Shown piece by piece: positions 14,501 to 26,998 of a stretch of 64,000 nt of DNA (the stretch's first letter is position 1; each line of letters begins with the position of its first letter). The position numbers and the translations under genes were made by a program. The notes beneath the pieces are model-generated. The model saw nothing but the letters and a program-made list of their open reading frames with translations, searched no databases and was not told the origin of the DNA. The stretch comes from Nymphaea colorata (taxonomy: Eukaryota; Streptophyta; Magnoliopsida; Nymphaeales; Nymphaeaceae), in the NCBI RefSeq assembly GCF_008831285.2, contig NC_045138.2, positions 35,021,115 to 35,085,114 on the forward strand, read 5' to 3'.

Positions 14501-15892
14501 AGTAAAAAGATAAAAGACAAGAAAGAGAGCAGTAGTAGGGGCATGGTGGTCAACACGGGCAAAATGAGATGGCTGATAAACTTGCAGTAAATAGTTTGGC
14601 AGAAGGCTTGTGCCTGGGAAGGCGAGTAAGCTGTTTCTCGGTGGCAAGGGAGACTCACTGGTCATTGGGATGCACATTGCCTAGTTGACGCAATCCATTG
14701 ATAGTTGAAACCTGTGAAGAAGTCCATGGACCAGGTGATAGGGTGGCCTGTGAATGGAAGGTGAGTGGTTTATTATATCAGGATCAGTAGCATGGATTTA
14801 TTTTGAAATAATAGATTTGATGTTCACTTGCACCTCCAGCATGACTTTTTTATTTTTTGCTGTATTATAGCAGACTGCCTAGTAAAGAATTCTTGTGACA
14901 CAGGACTATGGACATGCCTTAGAATGCCCAATTTAACCAATAGGCACACATACATTATGAATCCCCAAATTATGCTGGAGGTTTTATTGCTTGAACTGTT
15001 TTACCATTCTAAAAAGGACCAATGCATTCCTGCTTGATGTTGTTGGCGGCATCTTTGAGAGGTACGCTTTGTTCATGGGTTCAGGAGATCAATTCATGCT
15101 CTTAAGAATGCTAGCAGAATTAGTCCTTTGGTGGACAAGGGGCCTCAGAAGTGTCTTGCAAAACAGTCATTTTGAATACAACATGCATGTGTGGTATTGT
15201 CCTTTTTTTTTTTGGTTTATTATGTAGAAAAAGAATGGGACAACGAAGCTGGAGGTAGGAACTGGAAGTCTGGAACTATATTGGTGCACTAGATGAATGG
15301 CTGAAGGTGCTTTCTCTCTCTCTCTCTCTCTTTGATGATACTCATTCGTGGGTTTAGGATGTGGGCAATTGTAGAGCCATGTTAAATTTTCAATCAACGT
15401 ACATCGCCCTCCTCCTCATCCTAATTCTTCGGGCACCCCTACCCCTACGTGAAGACGCCTAAGGAGGTATTTCACTTAGCTGGATCTCTGGAGATGAGCC
15501 CTAACTGCCAGGGAATTTTAGTTTGCCAAAGGGTTTCCCTTTCTGTAGTGCATTTGGAAGAACCGAAAATTAGATGGTTTAAGTAGTTTGTCTCTTGACC
15601 AAGGTGACAGCAGTCTAGATTTGGCCCTTCAACTTAGATTATAATATTGAACAACCACAATTGTAGGGGACGTACCTGATGAAATTCACATTGAAGTACA
15701 GGCAGCTAAGCCATTGTTGTTGGATTGCAGCTAAGCCACAGTTGTTGTTGGCCTTTTCAACGGGAGAGAGTTAGGAGTCTTTTTCGGAAATTCTTTGATG
15801 TTGCTTATGACAAAATACAGAAGTTGGTTTAACTGTCAAAGTGTTTGGCATTGGGTATAAAATTGTGTGGGATCCCCAAGAGACTGATCTAG

Positions 15893-15932
<40 letters not shown>

Positions 15933-17222
15933 GGTCAAGGACACCACAAACATTGGGAGTCTGGCGAGGGAGAACCCTAATTGGGGATTAGGGCTGATGA
16001 GCGTGCGTAGCCGTGGGTACAACTGGTAGTGGCTAACAACTGGTATCATAGCATACCAGAGCAGTGTTGATCCTTCAGCCATAATATGAAATTCCTCATA
16101 GCTGTATGGCCATGCCCTCGCGAGTTTTGGGCTATGGCTCCGGTGGCAGCTCTTCCTCTTCCTCGTCTAGGAGTGTTATGAGAGGTTGTGCCTAGGAGTG
16201 TTATGAGTGGTTGTGCCGCCGTATTTTTTAGGAGTAAGAGGGAGGCGTCTTCACAATAGATGGTTCTTTTCATCCGTTGGAAGAGGGAGGCATCTTACAC
16301 CTGAGGGATTTTAAGGATTACAGCCGCTGCTTATAGAAACTCCATATCGGGATGGATAGGTTTGAAGGATTGGTTGATGAATGCTTTGTTAATTGTAGAG
16401 AAGCCAAAGGAGGATGTTCACACTGGGGTTTAGAAAGGTCTGCTTATAGAAACTCCCTATGGGGCATGGATAGGTTTGAAGGATTGGTTGATGAATGCTT
16501 TGTTAATTGTAGAGAAGCCAAAGGAGGGATGTTCACACTATGGGGTTTAGAAAGGTCACTTGTCTATCCGTCCATTCTATTCATTGCTAAGTTGACATAT
16601 CCTTCCCAGGACAGTGCTTGCTTGCTGTTATCTGAAGTGATGATTTTGACAAGAAAAATTTTAGAGTAGGATTTTAGATTGTTTCTCTCGGTACTTTAAC
16701 TTGGAGACTGAAGGACGGAAGTAAATTCCTTTCATTTGTGTTGTCAACAAAAAGTAAAGTTTGAGTGCACAGCATTCCCTGGAGAAGCACAGCTGTTATT
16801 TTCTCTTTGATTCCTCTTTCCACCAGTCCTTAAACCCAATATCCCCAGACTGCATGGATGAGATAGAAAGCTTCGTTCAAGAATTCATTCAGTCGTAAAT
16901 GAAACCGTTTTCTTTGGTTCGGGAAGCAGTTGGATCCACATTTCAGGTATAAAGACGCAAAAGCTTTCTCAGTTCATCAGTTAAAGTGGAAACTTCTTCA
17001 AGGAGCACTACTTGTTGAAGCCCAGTATGGGCCACCGAAGTCCAATTAGATAGAGTTTTGTTACTATTTTGAGTCATATGAAACGAGTTGCCACACCAAG
17101 CTGACAGTGCATTAATGTCATGCCCAGACCTCGTTACAGCCGTGGAATAAGATGAAGGGAAAGCCTTTTTGGCCTTTAACTAGCAACTTAAGGCAAAACG
17201 TACCACAAAAATTTAATTATTG
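11557..17222. repeat. Segmental duplication A, copy 2
   Basis: Direct-orientation copy of 1-6884. Relative to copy 1 it has a 12-bp gain near 14051 (a duplicated ttttctgaaaag), a ~27-bp gain near 14335, a small loss near 14740, a ~263-bp gain at 15415-15677, a shorter AT run at 15898-15932, and loss of the segment equivalent to 4728-6229 (junction near 16563). From there it matches 6230-6884 at shift 10,336. It ends at 17222, where the sequence jumps back to material equivalent to about 4171. Confidence 0.95.
15415..15677. other. ~263-bp insertion specific to copy 2
   Basis: Copy 1 passes from ctcctccctcctc straight into gatgaaattcacattg near 3834. Copy 2 has about 263 extra bases between the same flanks. 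I could not define terminal inverted repeats, a clear target duplication or a SINE promoter, so it could equally be ancestral sequence lost from copy 1. Confidence 0.75.
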
Positions 17223-18010
17223 CCGTGGGTACAACTGGTAGTGGCTAACAACTGGTAGTATAGCATACCAGAGCAGTGTTGATCCTTCAGCCATAATATG
17301 AAATTCCTCATAGCTGTATGGCCATGCCCTCGCGAGTTTTGGGCTATGGCTCCGGTGGCAGCTCTTCCTCTTCCTCGTCTAGGAGTGTTATGAGAGGTTG
17401 TGCCGCCGGTATTTTTTAGGAGTAAGAGGGAGGTGTCTTCACAATAGATGGTTCTTTTCATCCGTTGCATCTTACACCTGAGGGATGCTAAGGATTACAG
17501 TCGCTGCTTATAGAAACTCCCTATTGGGCATGGATAGGTTTGAAGGATTGGTTGATGAATGCTTTGTTAATTGTAGAGAAGCCAAAGGAGGATGTTCACA
17601 CTATGGGGTTTAGAAAGGTCTGCTTATAGAAAATCCCTATGGGGCATGGATAGGTTTGAAGGATTGGTTGATGAATGCTTTGTTAATTGTAGAGAAGCCA
17701 AAGGAGGGATGTTTGGGGTTTAGAAAGGTCACTTGTCTCCGACCAACTAGTGGTGCAAGGCTGCAGGCGGCCTAGTGAGTGGGAGTCCTACCGAAGCATC
17801 TCTTGATGTTGGCAAGTTAATGGTGAGAGTTGCAAGCCGAGTCTTTTTTCTTGGAAGGAGGCGAAATTGTGATTGCCTTTCCTTCAGAGTGTCTACAAGT
17901 GAGTTTAAAAAAAGGGTGGTGGGTGGACTATTAGATGATCAAGAACAAGCAAAGTGGATTGGTGCACTACTGGTTGTAGGCATACAGAGAGGGGTGGTGG
18001 GTGGTGGGTC
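17223..18010. repeat. Segmental duplication A, third partial copy
   Basis: The sequence restarts at the equivalent of 4171/16008 (gccgtgggtacaactgg) and runs through the same landmarks: a PBS-like motif at 17253-17264 with an extra mismatch, the ~113-bp tandem units at 17503-17735, and the stretch equivalent to 4730-4960. It drops one of the two 25-bp repeats present in copies 1 and 2, and diverges beyond about 18010. It lies directly against copy 2. Confidence 0.85.
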
Positions 18011-19386
18011 GACTATTAGATGAGCAAGAACAAGCAAAGTGGATCGGTGTACAGATAGCTGCAGTTAGATGGCTTGCAACTAGATGGCTTGCAAAATCGA
18101 GTTAGTACTTCCTGCAAAAACTAGGGGACTCAATGTCATTGAGGGCAGGAACGGAGCAGCAAGTTTGGAGAAGAAGGGTAATCAACAGCTTGTTAGAGTC
18201 CATCTTACCATAGCTATAGCTGGAACTATGCGAGATTGTATGGTTATGCAATTCACGTGCATAGATGGATTCTTTTTTCCTTCTATCTTTGTTCTTTCTC
18301 TTTTAAAAAAAGTTTTTGTGAACTTTTAATATTTAGAAGTTGCTATTTGCCATTTTCCACTTGGTAGCACACATCTGGAGCAAATTGATGGAGATGGGTG
18401 TGTCTTCTCCGAATTGCTTTCAGGTTCCAATGTTATTGTCAATGAAAAAGTTTTGAGTTGACCATTTTCCCTTCTCTCCCATTTGCTTACAGGTCAATGT
18501 CGTGATCTTTTGCCGTGATTTTTGTCTTCCTTTCTTGAGAAGGTTTCGCTCTCTCTCTCTCTCTCTCTTGTGCCACCTCCTTTCTCCTGCCTCTTTGTTT
18601 GCCTATTGCATTGATTGTTCATCTTCTTCTTAATAACGTTCTTTTTTTGGCCCCCTTTAAGTTTTAGAGCCGGTTTTGCAAGTCTTCTTCTCTACACATT
18701 AATGTCTCTAATTTGGATTTTAGAGCCAGTGACAAAGAGGGGTTTTATCAAACAGGAAAGAAAGAGTATGGGATCAAGAAAAAATGTCCAGTCTCAGAGA
18801 ATCATTTTCCACATCTCCCACCCAAAAACTTGGTCCATACCCACACCATCCATCCATCATTTTCATCGCTCGTTAATTCACTTCTTCTGTAGAATTTTGA
18901 TGTTGGTTGTTTCAATTAGCTAGACTTACCATTGGAATCTGTGTTTTTTGTTCAGTTTTAAGAGATTCTTGGTTGATAGATGCATTGTCTCTGTATTATT
19001 GAGACCGAGAACTTGTTGCGCCAATAGGAACAATGAATGACATGTACATGTCATGCGTTTGGACCATTTTATTTTAAGTACGGCACATCTTCTATATTAA
19101 GTATCTCAGAAATGCTTGAAAGCTTCGGTAATGAATCATCAGGGCCATCAAGTTTTGCAGGGTAAATCATGCCACGACTCCCTTGGGGAAGTCACACCTG
19201 CTTATAAGGGCCCCATTAACAGAAAAATGACAAATGAATGTTTTGAATGTTATAGCTTGCAATCCGATTTTCGTCTCAAGAAAACTCATGGCACAAAGAT
19301 CTTCATCATTGTTAGACTGAGCTGTTATTAGATGAAGCAATATTAACTATGTCTATAGCTTTGCTGACTTTACACAGGAGAGTGAT
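18011..19386. other. Non-coding stretch, no gene seen
   Basis: Contains a CT-rich microsatellite near 18549-18569 and several T-rich tracts. Open frames (for example 18084-18329 and 18615-18923) have no recognisable domain. Confidence 0.55.
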
Positions 19387-19509
19387 GGAATGGAAACTGA
19401 AATTTTTCCAGGATTAAGAGAATGGTGCAGGGAATGGATAAAACAAGTAAATTTTAAGAGCAAAAAAATTGGAAAGCATGAGAACGAAGGCGTAAATGAA
19501 GAATGCTTT

Positions 19510-19644
19510 GGTATCATATCGCCCATTACATAAATCTAACCCTGCAACAAATGCAATAATTGTTCCCTTGCCATTACCAACATCCGCATCCAAGATCACT
19601 GACTTTTGATGATGAGGATAAATTGTTCCAACTTTCTTTTGCAT
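19510..19644 (-). pseudogene. Phospholipase D exon relic (HKD motif), copy 1
   Basis: On the minus strand, 45 codons read KVGTIYPHHQKSVILDADVG followed by ...IIAFVAGLDLCNGRYDT. HHQKSVILD fits the HxKxxxxD catalytic motif of phospholipase D, and the F-(G/A)G-DLC-GRYDT block is the hallmark that follows motif I in plant C2-type PLDs. These enzymes hydrolyse phospholipids to phosphatidic acid at membranes. The usual second Gly is Ala here, and DGRYDT reads NGRYDT. After GRYDT this frame loses homology; the -1/+1 frame continues with a PKHSSF-like stretch, which implies a frameshift. No second HKD motif or C2 domain was found. It most resembles delta-type PLDs (VGTLFTHHQK), which is an inference. 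Confidence 0.7.
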
Positions 19645-20529
19645 TTTTTCCTTTTCATTTTAATGAACCAAGGCACTGCATTGTGTAACTGTGTAACTGT
19701 AATTTTGACGTTCCTATATTTGATATTCTACATTGTTTCTTTCTCAATTTTCTTGATAGCATGTATCGGAGATGTCTTGTAGCAGACTTGGCATCGTGTT
19801 CAACCCAATTGGTTTCTTTCTTCAGCTTCCAACCCAATTGGTTTCTTTCTTCAGCTTCTTGAACGGAAGTCATTTGACATTTCCTTGATATTAGCTTAAA
19901 GAATAGGGTTTTGCAGGCTCCAGTTGCAAGTCCGCTTGTGTCAAGGACGAAGAATGAATCCGATCTTTGGTTGGTGCATGGGTTCCACTGACATAAGATG
20001 AATAAGTCATCCGCCTCCCCTTTCCTTTGTATTTCGTTATTTTGCTTTCTTTGTTGGCCAATAAAAGGATTTCTTATGTATTCGTTATTTTGGTCTTCCA
20101 ACGAAACTTGCTTATAAAATAAATGGCATTGCTTCTGTGTTGCATGATACGAATATCCAAGTAGATAGAACATGAAACCGAGCAAGGATTAGATATGCTC
20201 ATGCCAAGACTGCTTAAATGCTGACGGCTAGCTAAACTTTATTGATGTAAGAAAAAAAAGTAACTTTTTTGAATGGGATGTTCATTGCTCTTTGAAGCTT
20301 CACATGTGGACAATGGTCATGAAGAGTCTAGGAACATAAGACACACCAAGCTAAGCTTGACAACGTTTGGATGCTTGAGAATTGCACGTGAAGACGTTAC
20401 TAACATTTTCATAAAGCAACTAGAGAAGCAACACTTCTGCACAAAAACAATTCAATTGCATATAAACTTAAAAATTTGTTGAATAGGAATGTTAAAAACA
20501 TGAAAGAAGAAGGGAGGAAAAGGAGTTTT

Positions 20530-20730
20530 GCCGTGTGGGGTAATTTTCGTCGGAACTGATATTTTGCGGTGGATGCAGTCACCTGTATAACTTACCTCTA
20601 CCGGCGAGCATTGTCGCATTGTCGCCGGTACTCTCAGGTCCGCAATAGATCTATAGCAGTGACCGTTATTCCCAACATGCTATAGCGGGGACAATCCTCA
20701 CCATTCTAAACAAATACCGGTGATCCAATA
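20530..20730. mobile_element. CACTA-like motif cluster, duplication B copy 1
   Basis: Short motifs such as ctaccggcgagc, tcgccggtac, ctatagc(a/g)g(t/g)g and taccggtgat recur in both orientations. The style matches 7450-7700. No terminal CACTA pair was defined. Confidence 0.35.
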
Positions 20731-22331
20731 GCGATGCAGCGGGAAAAGGAAAAGGCACTGCCAAAAAATCTTGTGTCTGGGAAGAAGAAAGAGGACGAGA
20801 TGGATGAAATATTGTACGTTTGTCCTCTTTTTTTATGCACTAATTCATGCTGTTCAACACACTCGAGTTACTAACGTTTGTCCTCTTTCTTTGTGCACAA
20901 AGTCATGTTGTTCAACACACTGAAGTTACTAACTCTGCTTCTCACAATTGCTAGGGAAAAGTGAGCAAGAAGCTCGACCTCTCAAGAACACAGAGTCGAC
21001 ACGTTAATTTGTCTTTTGCTTTGCTTTCTTTTGGGTATTTGGCTTACTTGTTTTTTTTTTTTTTTTCAAGATTCTCTCCAAAGCTATACTTTGGTAAGTA
21101 GAAATGAGGTAGCCTTTTTTTTATGTTGCTGCACAATGAGTTTATTTGCAAAAGGAGCATGGTGTTTCACAATTCATCAAGTAACTTTAATGTCTGATTT
21201 TCTGTCTTCAAGATAGATACACAATAAACAATCTATTCGGTTTGAAGGTCGCCTTATGTTGTTATATTTGTCATCTTAATACTTCTTCAAATTATTAATT
21301 ATCTAAGAAGGGGAAACGAGTTTTCCTGGGAACTGTGGCTTTTATGGGAAAATGGAAGGATTTGGCCTCATAAGTATTGAGCAAATGGTTTGAATAACGC
21401 TATGTGGCAGAAGAATTACATTGGTTTGGAATTGTTGGATCATCCCCCTTATAGGGAAAGTCATTCACATGCATTTTCTTATATGAGAACAGGTATGTGG
21501 CAGAAGGATTATAAGGGTTTTTTTGCGTGAATCTATCACCATGTTCGTTCTGCGTTGCAGAGAAAGATTAGGTGCTACTGTAATTTTTATACAAGATGGA
21601 ATAAGAAACTATAGCCATTTTCTCTGTATTTAGATATTTGTAGGTTCTTAAAAATTTTTGAATTTTAACATAAAATATTTTTGGAACCAAGTTCCAATTA
21701 ATTGGAATTTAACTGTTCCCATTTATCAACCCAACTACGTGAAGCTGTGGTGGAATCTTTCCTAGATGGGGTGACAGGGGGCTGGAAATAGGTCGGTCTC
21801 GGGCTGATCCGGACTTCTTCGAGCATCCATAGTCATGTTTTTTTATTTTCCTGTCTTTGCACAATTCTTTTGATAAATAGAACTTGATCAAGTTCATGGG
21901 TCTACTGGTTGCGCCACGTTCTTGATGTAGCCTTTGAACTACATATCATGTATATATTGCTGATCAACCTGTAAGGTTGAACGGTGGGTCAGCTGAGCCC
22001 TGACTTCAACGAGTCATTGCATCTAAGTTCAGTTATGTCTACCAAGTCCCTACCCAACAACAAGAAACAGCCTCCGATTAGTGATTGAAGACATTGTCAA
22101 GTGCTTAAATTAATCCCCTTTAGAAAAGAGGAAAATGTCTTTCTTCCTTACATGAGAAATTGAAAAACTTGAAGCTTTTGTGGTGGCGGTGCACTGCACT
22201 TAATATTACGTTACTGCGACAAAATTTCCATGCAGATAAATCAGAAGAAATGGAGAAAAGAGGAAAGAGAAAAAGCACCTGGCCACGTTCTAACCATGTC
22301 GAGTCGACAAACAACAGCGTTAGTAACAGTC

Positions 22332-25310
22332 CATGTGTAGGTAGACTAGGACCGTAGCGGTATATATATGAAGAATTAAGATGGGTATTATAAGCCCATA
22401 AACTTAGGTGTTGATTATTAAACTTTGAATATTTTGTTTGTACATTATACAATATCTAAAGCGCTTAGGACTCCCGCATGGGATTACAATTTAGAGAGAG
22501 AGAGAGAGAAAAGTAAGATGAGTTGGTAAAATAAGTTAATGGTTTAAACTCAAAAACTTGTGGAAATATTGAAACGAGAACAACTTAGAGACCGAACCGA
22601 TGTATAAATTGGATTTTAAAGAAAATGTTGATTTATGAACTTATCTGCCCTTCCCGTCGCAAATGACTTTTCGTTCGCTTTCTGCTTCAAATAAATGTTG
22701 GTAGACACCACCCATTTCAGGCCGCTGGACGTGCGAGTAGCGGTTAGGACCTCCCGTTGGCGGTTACAAGAAGCTCCCACACACAATCTCTCTCTCTCCC
22801 CCCGTGCGTGCGCTCGCTCTCCCCCATCTCATTTTGGTTTTTCAAGAAAGGTCTAGGGCGTCAGCAAGAACGCCCCGCCGGAGTTGGAGAAGAAGAAGTT
22901 CGTGACCCGCCTCATCCACACCCTAGATGTGATCGGGCTTCAAGGTCTCCTCCTATGGCTCCCTCAAGTTCGAGGAGGAGGACGGTGACTGTGAGATCAA
23001 TGACTCATCGTCGTCAATGGGGAAGATCACGCTGAGTGCGGCGAAGGCCAATTCGGAGACCAGCGAGGTGATCGGCGTGTTGGAGATCCTCCAGCCGTTT
23101 GATGGGGATTTGGTTCGTGGGTGCCCAAAGACGTCAAGATCCATAGCATCTGGTACACTCGTTTTTTGGGATGGTAGATTCATCGCCATGCCCTCCTCTT
23201 CTCTTTGTCTCCTCCGCTGAGTATAGGTTGAAATGCTTTAAAACGCAAGTTCTGCATATTTTTCTTAATTTGTTTCCAGATTTTAATGGTGCCAGCCTAA
23301 TCCCCCTGGTTTACAACTTAATAGGCACATATGGAATCCATACACAAGATTTTTCCGATGTGAATTTTTTAGAATTCTAAACTTTTTTTTGTTTCTGTAA
23401 GTTTTATACTTTTGGTTCAGAAGATGATATTAGGTGGGAGATACTAAGAGCCTGAAACATGACTTTTCTTGCACTCTGTGAGGTTTCTCTGATTCAGATT
23501 CATCGTGATAACTTATGATCATGTTAGCTGTGACATCATTTGATTTCTATTGTAACTGTGATGACCTCAAAGTCTGTCATAAATATGCAACTTCAGCATC
23601 AGCTGTTAACAGTTATTTCTTCAGCAAGTTAATCTAAAGAACCTCTGTTAACGTGATGTGATAGGAGACTTAAGCTATACGAGATTCAGCAAGTTAATCT
23701 ATAGACCTCTGATGCCAGGTAATTGAAACTCACGCTGCGGCACATTTATGAGGTCTGATTATGATGATGGAAGATGAATTGGCTGCTGAACCAGTGTATC
23801 CTACAGTTGTAAATAACAAAAGCATTCATTAGCATGTCCAGCGAGTTGAAAACATGTTGCTTTGTCTGACTCAAAGTGATGGTTGGTAAAGATTTGCTTT
23901 CTATTACCAGCTGTCTGCTGCTAATATGGATGGAACGAAAGATAGGAAAGACCATGGGTTTTTGTCCTTGCTGTGCTCAGACTTTTTAGCTCCACCATGT
24001 AAAATGGTACAAAACATAGATCGTGGGATTTATCTTTTCCGTCCTTGCTGCGGTCATTTATTTGCCTCCACTAGGAAAATGGTACAGATCTTTCCCTGTT
24101 TCTGTCACTAAAGTATTCAATGTTTTATTTTACTATGCCATTAGACACAGATCGCTTTATTGTGTGATAAATTTTTCCAGTTTCTGTGATATGAATCTTT
24201 GATGTTTTAAAGCATACCCGATATCGTGGAGGTGGTACTATCGGGCATGCCCTGTTGCTTGGACCACCTCTGGCCTAGTTACTTCACACTTGGTAGATGT
24301 AGACCAAACAAAAGCTAACGTGATCCAAACTCATACACATGTATGCCTTTCTTGTTTACTTGATCAAGGCCCCTACCCCCTAGTTAACGGAAAAAACGTT
24401 TCTCCTCCATAAAGGTCTATACATGCAAGATGTTAAGTTGTGTCCTGGTGGTGTACTGCTAGTTTGCAAAAACAGGTATTTAGATTTGATAGGAGTTCAA
24501 CAAGATTCTGAACCTGCAAGTTTTATTAGCCTTACATGGCAACAAAACATTAGGACGATTTCAAGACTGAATTCCCTTTAAGCTTTGCATCATTTCTGGT
24601 GGTTTGAGTTCTCTTAATAACAAAGATGCCAGTAAAATCCTTCAGAAAGGGGTTAGGATCCAGCAAGCACCATATACCATTATTAGTTGCCAAATTTAAA
24701 ATTTTATAACTTTTGGGTACCATAAGATTCTGGGAAGTTTTCTCTCCACATGAAATGCACATTTTTTACTTGCGATAGATTTCCTTGATGCTTCCAATTT
24801 TACTTACGGTTACCACAATTTTATAGATAGCAAAGTAGATAACTGGTCTTGGCCTTTTTTATGCTATTCATGCTGTTGTTTCAACAAGTATTTTAAATGT
24901 TTGCTTCTTCATAGGGTTAGCACTTTTCTCTATTAAAGGGTCTGCTAATGGGTCTTGAAAATTTGAGACAATATAGTGTTTAAAGTGCATGATATGTCAG
25001 ACTTTTTCACACTTTGTGCATAAACAGTTCATGCCAGGCATGGAGATTATCATCTCCTTTTCGGAAAGAAGGGGTCACCATTCATTTTAGCTTCCACTTC
25101 CATGTATGAGCCATTATCACGCTCTAAGAATCTGGTTCTTCCATGTTTAACAGTGGATGGTAAATGGGGATATGCTTTATGCCTGGGTTGTTCTTGAATC
25201 AGTTTCAATATAACGTAGTTTGTCTGCTTGAATATTTGGCCCTTTATAATTATAATTTGACATTCTCTGGCCCTTAATAATTCTAATTTGACATTCTCTC
25301 AGAGAATGTC
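22332..25310. other. Mostly non-coding stretch
   Basis: Apart from the GC-rich exon-like patch at 22860-23160 there is only AT-rich sequence with a short GA run at 22494-22509. I see no RNA gene and no recognised domain. Confidence 0.5.
22860..23160 (+). other. GC-rich exon-like patch, family not recognised
   Basis: A CT-rich leader (22785-22830) is followed by a patch whose base composition and codon-like texture differ from the AT-rich flanks. One frame gives PPELEKKKFVTRLIHTLD, another SLKFEEEDGDCEINDSSSS, and a third (23017-23160) MGKITLSAAKANSETSEVIG then VLEILQPFDGDLVRG. The switches between frames suggest a broken first exon. I do not recognise the family. Confidence 0.35.
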
Positions 25311-25529
25311 CTAAGCAACACTTGTTATCGTCTTGCCGAGCAACTCCTCAAGCGTCGTTCTCATCACCTCGTAACCTGTGACCATTGCCTGCAACTTCTC
25401 ATCCATGCTGTCCATGGCCTGATTAATCATTGAAGAAGTAGTCTGCATCCTTTCTAGTCGACCCACCATGGTTTGTTGATTTGAATCCTTCAACATGTGC
25501 TTGCTTTTGCTTGTGTAAATATTGATCAA
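25311..25529 (-). CDS. Short helical ORF, unrecognised
   Basis: 72 codons on the minus strand, rich in Met, Glu, Gln and Leu, with a heptad-like run (GRLERMQTTSSMINQAMDSM then DEKLQAMV...LEELLG). It resembles coiled-coil starts of retroelement gag proteins but has no diagnostic motif. No neighbour supports it as a gene. Confidence 0.15.
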   Translation of the reverse strand: MINIYTSKSKHMLKDSNQQTMVGRLERMQTTSSMINQAMDSMDEKLQAMVTGYEVMRTTLEELLGKTITSVA

Positions 25530-25774
25530 CCTATCAAAGAATTATTTTCCTGAAATACTAAATAATCAGAAGCTCCCTGCTCTTTGTGAGCTTGGTCAAA
25601 CAATTAATAGGACCTACAAGCTCCCTGTTGGGTTTGAGTCATTGTTTACGCCCTCCTATAGTTGATCATGTTTGAATTGTGTAGAATTGTTTGCATTTCT
25701 TAATGCACTACCATGCACACTAAGGTTTTTCAACTTTTGGAATATCTTGCGATTTACATGCTCTCTCTCTCTCT

Positions 25775-26320
25775 ACTTGGGTCAAGGATGAAGTATGAAT
25801 CCGATCTTTGGTTGGTGCTTGGGTTCCACTGACGTAAGATTCTGTATTTTGTTACTTTGGTTTCTTGTAGACAGTAAAATAGCATAACCAAATCAGATTT
25901 CTTCTGTACTTCGTTACTTTGGTTTTCTGATGAAACTTGCTTATAAAATATATGGCTGCTTCTGTGTTGCAGGATATGAATATCCAAGTAGATGGAACAT
26001 GAGACCGGGCAATGATTATATATGCTTATGCCCAGACGTGCTTTGATGTTGAAGTGGCCACAAGTGTTGATGACTTGGCCAAAATTTATTGATGTAAGAA
26101 AAAACCAACTTTTTTGAGTGGGACGTTAATTGCTCTTTGAAACTTCACATTTAGAAAATAGTCATGATCCATATGAAGGTATCAAGAAAACAGAGGAGGT
26201 TTTCAGTCTACGAACAAAAGTCACACTTTGAAAAAAGCCTAGCTTAAGATTTACAACCTTTAGATTCTTTAGAATTGAACATGAAGACGTGATTAACATT
26301 TATGCCTATGGTGTTGTGCA
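25775..26320. repeat. Segmental duplication B, diverged third piece
   Basis: Shares blocks with 27250-27780, including gaatccgatctttggttggtgc, cgaaacttgcttataaaat-type sequence, atgaatatccaagtagat and ttattgatgtaagaaaa. It is much more diverged than the other two copies, so it is an older duplicate lying immediately upstream of copy 2. Confidence 0.8.
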
Positions 26321-26863
26321 CTGGATAGCTGTTTTAATTGCATGGAATTTTTTTTCTTCATCGTTATTAGAGTTTCTACTACAAGTTTACTTCTCCATGT
26401 AGTTCTCTTTCAGCAAATCAGTTTACTAGAACATCTCAACCACCTTAGGAGAGCTAACTCCTTTGACGTACATGTCTGTTGCGGTCTGGTTTTCTCTTGA
26501 AAAGTAATGCCCTCATTTTTGTTCTCTTTAACAGGATTTGAGTTGGTTGAGGTGTTGATATATGATGAGATAAAAAGTTGTGTCATGAAGAATCCACCTG
26601 TTTTAATATTTTTGTACAGGGAAACCCTGCTTAGGAGACATTTAACCATATTGGAGTGCAATATTTCTCCTGCATTTCTCTTTCATGTTCTAGGGAGGAA
26701 AAAAAATAAAAGGAAGGAGGAAGAAAGAATTTCAATTAGGGGAATGGAAACTGAAATTTTTCCAGGATTAAGAGAATGGTGCAGGGAATGGATAAAACAA
26801 GAAAATTTTAAGAGCAAAAAAATTGGAAAGCATGAGAACGAAGGCGTAAATGAAGAATGCTTT

Positions 26864-26998
26864 GGTATCATATCGCCCATTACATAAATCTAACCCTGCA
26901 ACAAATGCAATAATTGTTCCCTTGCCATTACCAACATCCGCATCCAAGATCACTGACTTTTGATGATGATGATAAATTGTTCCAACTTTCTTTTGCAT
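26864..26998 (-). pseudogene. Phospholipase D exon relic (HKD motif), copy 2
   Basis: Same relic as at 19510-19644 in duplication copy 2. The only visible protein difference is His for Pro next to the HHQK motif (IYHHHQK against IYPHHQK). The catalytic HxKxxxxD pattern and the DLCNGRYDT block are intact, and the same frame break follows GRYDT, so the damage predates the duplication. No further PLD exons are recognisable between here and the GFAT-like exon. Confidence 0.7.

Larger units (their letters stand above)
19387..22331. repeat. Segmental duplication B, copy 1
   Basis: Matches 26741-30014 in direct orientation, starting at ggaatggaaactgaaattt (shift 7,354) and ending near acaacagcgttagtaacag. 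It lacks pieces present in copy 2, including about 480 bp equivalent to 29060-29540 and parts of the 27541-27840 stretch. It has an extra 30-bp local repeat near 19803-19861 and a ~63-bp tandem duplication around 20815-20935. Confidence 0.93.

Noticed and set aside
19655-20185. 176-codon minus-strand frame upstream of the PLD relic
   Set aside because: Copy 2 of the duplication does not preserve the full frame, and I could not align it convincingly to PLD. Part may be an eroded upstream exon, but support is too weak to annotate.
22120-22452. 110-codon minus-strand frame, partly repeated at 29804-29995
   Set aside because: Shared only because duplication B spans both. There is no domain, and the frame differs between copies outside the shared core.
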